From NCBI GenBank assembly GCA_002066995.1, contig MWTC01000018.1:1-64000 (forward strand): a stretch of DNA of 64,000 nucleotides, read 5' to 3'. A program made the position numbers and the translations under genes. Source of the stretch: Sphingobacteriales bacterium UTBCD1. Lineage in GTDB: Bacteria > Bacteroidota > Bacteroidia > Chitinophagales > Chitinophagaceae. The notes under the pieces were generated by a model that did not search any database, had not been told where the DNA came from, and was given only the letters and a program-made list of their open reading frames with translations. Positions 52,508-60,209 of the stretch are shown here, piece by piece. How positions within the stretch are numbered: the first letter of the stretch is position 1; each line of letters starts with the position of its first letter.

Positions 52508-53350
52508 TTATTGTTTGGTTAAGGTCACTTTTCCCCGTTGAAAGTCCACAACAATCAGGTAGGTGCCGCTGGCTAATGGTGCTCTTGCATTGGCCCCGTT
52601 CGGAGAAAGATCATAATTTAAAGTAGAAGGATCGCCGGAAGCCTGTTCTGTAGCAATACTCCATTGCTTATCGGAATCCCAGGATCCGTTCACTGAAATA
52701 AATTTATATTCACCATCACCGATTATCGGGGTCTTAAGCTGGTAAACGGTCGGGCTGACTTGTGTAAATTGTTGTGAAGAAGGGTTTGATATCGGATTGT
52801 TCCAGCCACCGGCAACAGCACTACCTACGATAAATAGAGTACCGCTGGCGGGTGGGGTTATTTTCGGGGGAGTGGCATAAGGAGTAACCCCGGGGAATTT
52901 TAAAACATTTGAAACAAGAGGAACAGTACCTCCAATGCTTGCGGTCACTCTCATCTCAATGTTGTGTGGCTTACTGACAGCAAGGTTTAATTGGTTCAGT
53001 AAATAATCGTTTAACTGGGCCTGGGTTATGGTAAGGCTCAGATCCCCGCTGAGTGATATTGATTTCCTGTTCGGGTTAGTGAACTTGGAATTCGTTGTAT
53101 CTATTTCTACCAGGTAGTTTACATTATGTGAGTTGATACCCGTAGTGAACATATACTCCGGGTTGGTCCACATCAGCTGGAGTGCAACCTGGTTTGAAGT
53201 TGCGAAAGTAAGGGGAATTGCACCCGTAACGGAACTGGTTAAAACAGGAGGAGTGCCCCCTAAATAATAATCTTTGTTTTCTGCCTTTTTGCAGGAAAAG
53301 ACTCCTGACAGAAAGGTTAAAGAAAAAAGTATTTGATATATTCTTCTCAT
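52508..53350 (-). CDS. SusE-like outer membrane lipoprotein
   Basis: A 280-residue lipoprotein (Cys20 in lipobox GVFSC). Its SusE N-terminal domain (about 25-160) contains the pattern VNYLVEIDTTNSKF, which recurs in the 704-residue paralogue. A single C-terminal module (about 170-280) has GSAVAGGWNNP and SVNGSW, the same fold as the repeated modules next door, but diverged. It is placed between SusD and the expanded paralogue, 20 bp from each. Confidence 0.9.
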   Translation of the reverse strand: MRRIYQILFSLTFLSGVFSCKKAENKDYYLGGTPPVLTSSVTGAIPLTFATSNQVALQLMWTNPEYMFTTGINSHNVNYLVEIDTTNSKFTNPNRKSISLSGDLSLTITQAQLNDYLLNQLNLAVSKPHNIEMRVTASIGGTVPLVSNVLKFPGVTPYATPPKITPPASGTLFIVGSAVAGGWNNPISNPSSQQFTQVSPTVYQLKTPIIGDGEYKFISVNGSWDSDKQWSIATEQASGDPSTLNYDLSPNGANARAPLASGTYLIVVDFQRGKVTLTKQ

Positions 53351-53368
53351 AAAAAATTATTTTAAGGA

Positions 53369-54979
53369 TTAGTAACCCGGGTTTTGAACCAGATTAGTGT
53401 TTGCATTAATATCCCTCGAAGGAAGCGGATAAAGTTTCCGGTAAGCAGGAACGGCAGTGCCGGATGCCACGCCACCTTTCCAGGGCCATAAATAAGATGC
53501 CTCTACAAATTTATTATACCGGATCAGGTCTGTTCTCCTAAATCCTTCCCAATACAATTCTCTTGCTCTCTCATCCAGGATGAAATCCAATGTCAATTGT
53601 CCTGATGTTATGTTGCCTGAGTTATTTCCATAAGCCCTCGTCCGTAAATTATTTATATATCCCAATGCAGTTGACTGATCGCCTCCTGTACCGCCCCTTA
53701 AAACTGCTTCTGCATAGATCAGGTACATTTCAGGAAGGCGGAATAGAGGCATGTCAATATCAGAAAAACTTAAGTTGGATCCCGGGCTGCCATTTCTTTG
53801 CAGGTTCTTGAATTTTGTAACAGCAAGGCCATCGGTAAACTTGGTGAGATCTTGAATATCCAAATTTTGACCTGAAGTATAAAATTCTGCTCTTGTGTCG
53901 GTAATGGTAGTGAAAGCCGGATAGCCGGGAAATAGTGCAGGCAGGTTTTTAGTGACCCTGATACCTGCCCAGCCGCCATCAATACCAAATGAAGCTGCTG
54001 ACATGGAACCACCAACGGCAGCATGAGTCATGAATGTGGTACCGCCATATCCCTGTGTGTGTATTCCATCATAATTAATAGTAAAAATAAATTCGCCTGT
54101 ATTACTTGTATTAAGATTATTGTCGGCAAGCATGAGCCAGGAATAATTGCTGATAAGAGAATAGCCTGCATCAATGACCTTTTTTGAATAAGTGATTGCA
54201 TCCGTGTACCGGGTTGTTCCTGAGTAAACTTGCGCATTCAGGTACAGTCTTGCCAGCAATGCCCATACAGCAGCTTTGTCGGCACGCCCATATTCATTAG
54301 TGTGAGGCGCCGGCATATCAGGCTCTATGGCTTTTAATTCACTTTCTATGTAATTGAAAAGATTGCTGCGTGTTATTTGTGGAGGAGGCGCACCACCAAT
54401 CACAGTTGCTTCTGTAGAAAACGGAGGATTTCCGAATATGTCCATTAAAACCCAGTATTGAAATGCTCTTAAGAATCTTGCCTCCCTGGCAAACTGACGT
54501 ATCTGATCTGCATCTCCTCCGGTGATACCACGGCTGCTAAGTTCTTTATCTGATGATTGCCTGATGAATTCATTGCAGAGGGTAATCTGATACAAACTGC
54601 GGTAATAAAGCCCTGTGATAAAGCTGTTGTTCGGACTCCAGTTCATATTGTGAAAGTCCTGGACACCTACATCACCCCAGGAAATTACAGCCTCATCTGT
54701 ACTTAATTCCTCAGCTTCCCAGAACATGCGGTAAAAATCTGAAAAGCCTTCGTCTATGCCTTGTACGTCACCATTGCCTGCCGGCCCCTGGTTACCGGTT
54801 GTAGCAAAAGAACCATATACTTTCGCCAACACGGATTTATAGCCTGCAGCGTTTGTATAAACGTTTGCAGAGTTAATACCATTTGTAGGCTTTAAATTCG
54901 GGTATTTTATACAAGACTGAAAAATGATAATAACAAACACGGCAAGATAGCTGCCTGTTTGTAAAAGATTTTTTTTCAT
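53369..54979 (-). CDS. susD: SusD/RagB-family nutrient-binding lipoprotein
   Basis: A 536-residue SusD homologue, the surface lid of the SusC channel. The lipobox is IFQSC with Cys23. Tetratricopeptide-like helices with QFAREARFLRAFQYWVLMDIFGNPPF (quoted in part) and the C-terminal block RLPEMYLIYAEAVLRGG are typical. I chose ATG 54979; an ATG at 55018 lies inside the susC end and would spoil the signal peptide. It starts 28 bp after susC. The ligand is inferred as beta-1,4-galactan oligomers from the GH53/GH2 neighbours. Confidence 0.94.
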   Translation of the reverse strand: MKKNLLQTGSYLAVFVIIIFQSCIKYPNLKPTNGINSANVYTNAAGYKSVLAKVYGSFATTGNQGPAGNGDVQGIDEGFSDFYRMFWEAEELSTDEAVISWGDVGVQDFHNMNWSPNNSFITGLYYRSLYQITLCNEFIRQSSDKELSSRGITGGDADQIRQFAREARFLRAFQYWVLMDIFGNPPFSTEATVIGGAPPPQITRSNLFNYIESELKAIEPDMPAPHTNEYGRADKAAVWALLARLYLNAQVYSGTTRYTDAITYSKKVIDAGYSLISNYSWLMLADNNLNTSNTGEFIFTINYDGIHTQGYGGTTFMTHAAVGGSMSAASFGIDGGWAGIRVTKNLPALFPGYPAFTTITDTRAEFYTSGQNLDIQDLTKFTDGLAVTKFKNLQRNGSPGSNLSFSDIDMPLFRLPEMYLIYAEAVLRGGTGGDQSTALGYINNLRTRAYGNNSGNITSGQLTLDFILDERARELYWEGFRRTDLIRYNKFVEASYLWPWKGGVASGTAVPAYRKLYPLPSRDINANTNLVQNPGY

Positions 54980-55007
54980 ATGCTGAATTTTATTCAAAGC
55001 GTTTGTT

Positions 55008-58000
55008 TTAAAAATCAAGATTCAGGTTAATGGAATAGATCCTTGGCCGGGGATAAAAATTGTTGTCAATACCACCGGGTACCTCGGGATCAACACCTTT
55101 ATATTTTGTAATGGTGAACCAATTCTGGATGGTTGCCCCGATTCTTAAGTGGGTATTTTTGCTGAGTACATCGCCTGCATCATATCCGAGGTTGAAAAAA
55201 TCCATTCTGAAAAAAGATGCATTTTCAACATAATAATCAGATAAGAGATACTGATCGCCATTACCTGTAAAGTTTGTTTCCAGTACATTTCTTGAACCGT
55301 TATTGAGGTATCCAAGCGGATTGATGATATTCCGCTGTACCCCGGTATTGGAAAATACATTATTGTACATGTAATTCCCGATGTTTGCCCTTGCAGAAAG
55401 AGCGGCGCTCCATTTCTTCCATGTTACGTTTGTTGAAACTCCAAGGAATATTCTGGGATCAGGTGATTCATAGCGGTACAGGTCATTATTATTGATGATG
55501 CCATCACGATTCCTGTCTTCAAATAAACCCTCAATCGGTTTCCCGTTCTGATCATAGATCTGCTGGTAAACATAAAAAGCATTTTTAGGATAACCAACCG
55601 AATAGATCTGGATGGAACTTCCTACACCACCGGCAATGCCTCCAACGAGATTTCCGGGAAATGTGGGGTCATTCACAAAGGTGAGTTTGGTGATCTTGTT
55701 CTTATTATAGGTAATGTTGAAGTTAAGATCCCATACAAAACTCTTTTGTTTTATTGGTTCTGTATTAATGGTAAATTCAACACCCCTGTTTTCCATGGTA
55801 CCGATATTGGCGATCACCTTGTTTCCAAAATTGGTTCCTGCCGGCTGGTCAACCACACTCAACAGATTAGAAGTGTTCTTTAAATAAAAATCTATAGAGC
55901 CGTTTATCCTGTTATTCCAGAAGCCGTAGTCCAGCCCTATATTAGAGGTCTTGGTTTGCTCCCACTTTAAGTGATCATTAAATGCATCGGGGCGGTACAT
56001 GGTGTAAAATGTATTTCCGAATTGATATTGAGCCTGTGCATTGGATGCACTATAGCTTGCCAGGTAAGAATAGTACCCGATTCCGTCAGACTGGCCGGTT
56101 ACTCCTAAGCCCAATCTCAGTTTCAGATCGCTGATCAGTTTTGAATCCTTCAGGAAATCCTCATCTTTAATTCTCCATGCAAAGGCACCCGAAGGGAACC
56201 ATCCTGCCCAGTTCTGGCCTGAAGAGAAAAGATTGGATCCGGGTATGCCGGAAAAGACAGAAGAACCATCTCTCCTGATAGTGCCTGTAAGAATATATTT
56301 GTTATTAAAGGTGTAAACAAGACGGCCAAACGCTGAAAGGATCACTCTTTCGGGCTTATCAAAAGGATTTGAAGGAAAACCGGTTGGCATGAAATATCCA
56401 TTCGCTCCATAATCACTGTAAGGAGTCCAGCGTTGTCCATTGTTGGCTACGGTATTCAGTGTATGGCTCAGGGGATCTTCGTATAAAGGACCATTGGGAT
56501 CTTTTTCCGCATAAATATTTGTAGTTAAATATTTGGAATAAGAATAACCAGCGGTAGCATCAATACGGCTGCGGACAGATTTTAAATCTTTTGTATAATT
56601 CAGGTAAATATCAAATAGTGTATTCGATCTTTTTTGCAGATACCTGTTGTTGACACCACCGTGTTTTGCATCCGGGGAACGCATATATGCAGAAGCAGCA
56701 CTATCCGGTACAAAGACAGTCCCTTCACCTTTTGAAACGTCATAGCCAAGGTCCATATTTACATGCAGATCGGGTAGAAAATGCACTTTGTAATCCAAAT
56801 GCATGTTTCCGATACTTCTTTTTACGGCACTTTTATCCAGTTTTTGCTCCAGGAGTCCCAATGGATTAATTGGTGCCAGTTTTTTAAGTCCTGTGACGGA
56901 ACTCGGATCCAGCCATTCAAAATATCCTCCGAATCTATTACTGCTTGAATAAACAGGCTGGGTAGGATCAAATTGTACTGCAGTTCCGATAGCGCCCTGG
57001 TCGGCAAACCTTGTATTGTTAATTGCACCTAAAATACTGATATCAATTTTCAGGTGGTTGTCAAATAATTTTGGGTTTAAAGCTATAGAAACAGATTTTC
57101 TCTGAAGATTTCCTGTTTTAAGAATGCCGTCCTGGTTTAAATATCCGAGTGATAACCTGTAAGGTACGCTTTTAAGAGAACCGGATACACTCAGGTTATT
57201 ATCGCTGCTCAGTGCATTAGAATAAATCTGGCTTTGCCAGTCCGTGCCGTATTTCCCCATTACTGCAGCTTGTGCAGGTGAACCATGGGTAATTACATAC
57301 ACCCTGAACTCTGCAGGTGAAAGAACCGCAACATCATTAGACAAAGTGGAAACGGAATTTTGAGTACTGAAATTAAATTTCGGTTTTCCGCTTTTCCCTT
57401 TTTTTGTTGTGATGATGATGACGCCGTTGGATGCTCTTGATCCATATATAGCAGCAGCAGAAGCATCTTTAAGAATATTAAATGATTCGATGTCGTTGGG
57501 ATTGATCAGCGCTAAAGCGTTTGCTGCACCCGGAATGCCACTGTTATCAATAGGTACCCCGTCTATTACGATCAATGGATCGTTACTTGCATTTAATGAA
57601 GCACCACCACGAATACGGATGGTACTTCCTGATCCCGGGGCTCCGCCATTTGATGTTATTTGCACACCTGCTACTTTTCCGGATATTAGTTGTTCAGGTG
57701 TGGTAACAATGCCTTTATCAAAATCTTTTGCAGTAACAGATGTAATGGAACCGGTCAGGTCCTTTTTGGTCGTGGTGCCATAACCGATGATTACAACTTC
57801 TGCCAGTGATGAACTTGCGACGGACAGCGACACATTTATAAGTGTCCTTCCCTGTATCGGTACAGTCAGAGTAGTATAACCAACAAAAGAAAATACCAGT
57901 GAGGTTACTGATGGACTGACTGTGATCCGGTAGGTTCCATCTCCGCCTGTTTCAGTCCCTGCTGTTGTACCGCTTGCCAGGATAGTCACTCCATGAAGCG

Positions 58001-58121
58001 GAGTACCATCTTTACTGTCGGTAACTTTTCCTGTAATGACTCTGTCCTGTGAAAGTGCAACCTGATAAACCAGGAGCAACAGGGGCAGAATGATCCGTTT
58101 TAGAATTTTTGGGATTGACAT
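55008..58121 (-). CDS. susC: SusC/RagA TonB-linked outer membrane transporter
   Basis: A 1037-residue TonB-dependent transporter. It has a signal peptide (about 1-25, ending LSQD), a CarboxypepD-like N-terminal extension (VITGKVTDSKDGTPLHGVTI), then a plug with EVVIIGYGTTTKKDLTGSI and the SusC marker DASAAAIYGSRASNGVIIITTKKG (quoted in part), and a 22-strand barrel ending in LNLDF. I chose ATG 58121; a TTG two codons upstream is less likely. It opens the PUL operon, with a LacI-type operator and a second palindrome in the 173-bp upstream gap. Confidence 0.95.
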   Translation of the reverse strand: MSIPKILKRIILPLLLLVYQVALSQDRVITGKVTDSKDGTPLHGVTILASGTTAGTETGGDGTYRITVSPSVTSLVFSFVGYTTLTVPIQGRTLINVSLSVASSSLAEVVIIGYGTTTKKDLTGSITSVTAKDFDKGIVTTPEQLISGKVAGVQITSNGGAPGSGSTIRIRGGASLNASNDPLIVIDGVPIDNSGIPGAANALALINPNDIESFNILKDASAAAIYGSRASNGVIIITTKKGKSGKPKFNFSTQNSVSTLSNDVAVLSPAEFRVYVITHGSPAQAAVMGKYGTDWQSQIYSNALSSDNNLSVSGSLKSVPYRLSLGYLNQDGILKTGNLQRKSVSIALNPKLFDNHLKIDISILGAINNTRFADQGAIGTAVQFDPTQPVYSSSNRFGGYFEWLDPSSVTGLKKLAPINPLGLLEQKLDKSAVKRSIGNMHLDYKVHFLPDLHVNMDLGYDVSKGEGTVFVPDSAASAYMRSPDAKHGGVNNRYLQKRSNTLFDIYLNYTKDLKSVRSRIDATAGYSYSKYLTTNIYAEKDPNGPLYEDPLSHTLNTVANNGQRWTPYSDYGANGYFMPTGFPSNPFDKPERVILSAFGRLVYTFNNKYILTGTIRRDGSSVFSGIPGSNLFSSGQNWAGWFPSGAFAWRIKDEDFLKDSKLISDLKLRLGLGVTGQSDGIGYYSYLASYSASNAQAQYQFGNTFYTMYRPDAFNDHLKWEQTKTSNIGLDYGFWNNRINGSIDFYLKNTSNLLSVVDQPAGTNFGNKVIANIGTMENRGVEFTINTEPIKQKSFVWDLNFNITYNKNKITKLTFVNDPTFPGNLVGGIAGGVGSSIQIYSVGYPKNAFYVYQQIYDQNGKPIEGLFEDRNRDGIINNNDLYRYESPDPRIFLGVSTNVTWKKWSAALSARANIGNYMYNNVFSNTGVQRNIINPLGYLNNGSRNVLETNFTGNGDQYLLSDYYVENASFFRMDFFNLGYDAGDVLSKNTHLRIGATIQNWFTITKYKGVDPEVPGGIDNNFYPRPRIYSINLNLDF

Positions 58122-58166
58122 AAGCAATCATTAAGGTGTTTAGTAATTCAATTAAGATTTGAGTAA

Positions 58167-58183
58167 TGTGTATTGAGCACACA
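58167..58183. promoter_or_regulatory. second palindrome upstream of susC, shared with the amylase promoter
   Basis: TGTGTATTGAGCACACA has five-bp perfect outer arms around a central G. Including the preceding A, it shares ATGTGTATT-AG-ACA with the reverse complement of the site at 63198-63214 before the amylase gene. A shared operator for the Nudix-fold regulator at 59453-60190 is the simplest reading. Confidence 0.5.
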
Positions 58184-58227
58184 ATATAGATTTTTTTTAT
58201 TCACCAAAAATTTTTGTACTGAAAAAA

Positions 58228-58251
58228 ATTTATGTAAACGATTACATAAAT
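58228..58251. promoter_or_regulatory. LacI-family operator upstream of susC
   Basis: The core TGTAAACGATTACA at 58233-58246 has the central CG typical of LacI/GalR sites, and the palindrome extends to perfect 10-bp arms (58228-58237 with 58242-58251) around ACGA. It lies 107 bp upstream of the susC ATG. The LacI-family gene is encoded next to it. Confidence 0.72.
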
Positions 58252-58294
58252 GGGGGTAAACCCTTTTTTTTTGTTTTATAATGTTAATTACTTT

Positions 58295-59320
58295 TTATTT
58301 TTTCCTTGCTGAGGATTCTCTGCAAACGAGCAAGGGCTCCAGTATAATCTTTTGTATGTTGTTCTTTTCCGTTCCTTTGGATTCGATCTTATCTGCCAGT
58401 AGTTCCAGTGCTGATTCACCCATTTTTATTGATTGCTGATCTACCGTGGTAAGTGATGGCGTAATATGTTTTCCGAATAATTCGTTTGCAAAACCGGCAA
58501 CACCAATTTCTTCCGGTATTTTGATTTTTCTCTCTTTCAATTCATTGATCACCCCTAATGCGGCAAAGTCATCTGAGGCAAAAACTGCATCCGGGGTGCG
58601 TGACATAGATAAAAAGTGTAAGGCAGCTTCTTTACCTGATTCAATAGAAATATTCCCGTTAATAATAAGTGAAGAATCTGATCTGATCTTATGTGCCTGC
58701 AATGCGCCCAAATATCCCCGGAGACGGTCGTAAAAATTTTTCAATTCCTGCGGTCCTGATATATGTGCAATGCGTTTGTATCCCTGTTCAATCAGGTGTT
58801 CTGTTGCAAGGAAAGCTCCTTTATAATCATCAATGACTACTGAGCTCACCCCGAGATCATCAGCGATCCGGTCGAAAAACAATATGGGTGTCCCTCTTTC
58901 TTTTAATTCGCTGAAATGAGAATAATCAATGGTGTCTTTGGCAATCGAGATCAGAATACCATCTACCCGTGCAGACAGGAATGCTTCCAGTCCTTTTTCT
59001 TCCTGCTCCCTGCTCTCGTTTGACTGGTGCAGCAGGATATTGTATCCTTTTTTGCGGGCAGCATTTTCAATTCCATGAATCACCGATCCGGAAAAATTGG
59101 TTTCAGTTCCCGGTATGATCACGCCAATCAGGTGCGTCTTTCCGGAACGTAAGGAAGATGCGATCCTGTCTCTCTTATAGTTTAACCTTGATGCTGCCTG
59201 TTGAACCGATCTTTTTGTTCGCTCACTGATACCTGGATGATTGCTGAGTGCCCGGGATACAGTGGCTGGTGTAGTGTTTAATTCCCGGGCAATATCTGCT
59301 ATTGTAGTCTTGTGCTGCAC
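58295..59320 (-). CDS. LacI/GalR-family transcriptional regulator
   Basis: A 341-residue LacI-type repressor. The N-terminal HTH reads TTIADIARELNTTPATVSRALSNH at residues 5-28 (quoted across the turn), with a hinge helix near 50, and a periplasmic-binding-protein-like sensor domain covers 60-335. The start is GTG 59320, because an in-frame TAA lies just upstream. It sits directly upstream of the PUL on the same strand, with operator-like sequence both at its own start (59324-59337) and before susC. A galactose-related inducer is inferred. Confidence 0.93.
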   Translation of the reverse strand: MQHKTTIADIARELNTTPATVSRALSNHPGISERTKRSVQQAASRLNYKRDRIASSLRSGKTHLIGVIIPGTETNFSGSVIHGIENAARKKGYNILLHQSNESREQEEKGLEAFLSARVDGILISIAKDTIDYSHFSELKERGTPILFFDRIADDLGVSSVVIDDYKGAFLATEHLIEQGYKRIAHISGPQELKNFYDRLRGYLGALQAHKIRSDSSLIINGNISIESGKEAALHFLSMSRTPDAVFASDDFAALGVINELKERKIKIPEEIGVAGFANELFGKHITPSLTTVDQQSIKMGESALELLADKIESKGTEKNNIQKIILEPLLVCRESSARKK

Positions 59321-59323
59321 TTA

Positions 59324-59337
59324 TGCAATCGTTTACA
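59324..59337. promoter_or_regulatory. LacI-type operator at the start of the regulator gene
   Basis: TGCAATCGTTTACA lies four bp before the GTG start. Read on the opposite strand, it is TGTAAACGATTGCA, one base from the core of the susC operator. It suggests autorepression by road-block. Confidence 0.65.
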
Positions 59338-59452
59338 CAAGTTTAAGCCATTTTATCTGATTTTAAAAAGGTATTAAAATATTGCTGTTGATTATTATAA
59401 AAAACCGTGTTAAGGAAACTGCAGAATGCCTGGTAAAACATTCAGTCTGTGA

Positions 59453-60190
59453 TCATGTTAGAATAGTAACTAAGGGTTGTTTTGATTTTTTTATCACTTT
59501 TCTTTTTTTGTGAACCGGATCTAAGGAATAAAGTTTGCCCGGCCGGTGCGATACATCCGTTTCCATTTCGTCGAGATCGTGGAGCCATCCTTTCAAAGCA
59601 ATTTTTTTCCGGAAATTTCTCCTGTCTAATTCAATACCTAATATTGCTTCATAGAGTTCCTGTAATTGCCTCAATGAAAACTTTTCCGGCAGCAGGTTGA
59701 AAGCAATGGGAAATTCCATGACTTGTTCCCTCAGTCGCTGAAGGCATGTATCTAAAATGATCTTATGATCAAAGGCCAGTTTCTTAATGTTCTTTACCGG
59801 GTGCCAGTGCAGTTCATTTTCATCTAATTTCAGTTTATGGTGTTTGATGTCTATCAGAGAGTAGTATGCAGTCGTGATCACTCTTCCGGAAACGTGGCGG
59901 CCAATGCTTCCAAAAGTATGAACCTGCTCCAGGTATACATCGTCCATTCCTGTTCTTTGTTTCAAAACCCTGTATGGAGCACTGTCCAGGTCTTCATCCG
60001 GCTTTACCAGGTCGCCCAATAAGGAGTAAAGCCCTGAATATTCTTCAAGGTCTGATTTGATCAGTAATACCTGGAGAGATTTTTCATTATAACAAAAAAT
60101 GACACAATCTACCGAAATGGCAATATTGAAGTATTCAAGATGGCTGATCTTTTCAATTTCCGCAGTCTTTAATTTCAGATTATTATCCAT
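59453..60190 (-). CDS. Nudix-fold transcriptional regulator (NrtR/AraR-like)
   Basis: A 245-residue regulator with an N-terminal Nudix fold (about 20-150) and a C-terminal winged helix (about 160-225, FSLRQLQELYEAILGIELDRRNFRKKI in part). The Nudix box is degenerate: GDLVKPDEDLDSAPYRVLKQRTG lacks the REUXEE glutamates, so it should bind ligand rather than hydrolyse. Such NrtR-type proteins control sugar catabolism in Bacteroidota, AraR for arabinose being known. It starts 19 bp after the amylase gene. The shared palindrome before the amylase and susC genes is its likely operator. Confidence 0.85.
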   Translation of the reverse strand: MDNNLKLKTAEIEKISHLEYFNIAISVDCVIFCYNEKSLQVLLIKSDLEEYSGLYSLLGDLVKPDEDLDSAPYRVLKQRTGMDDVYLEQVHTFGSIGRHVSGRVITTAYYSLIDIKHHKLKLDENELHWHPVKNIKKLAFDHKIILDTCLQRLREQVMEFPIAFNLLPEKFSLRQLQELYEAILGIELDRRNFRKKIALKGWLHDLDEMETDVSHRPGKLYSLDPVHKKRKVIKKSKQPLVTILT

Positions 60191-60209
60191 TTCAATTATG
60201 ATTCAAAAG

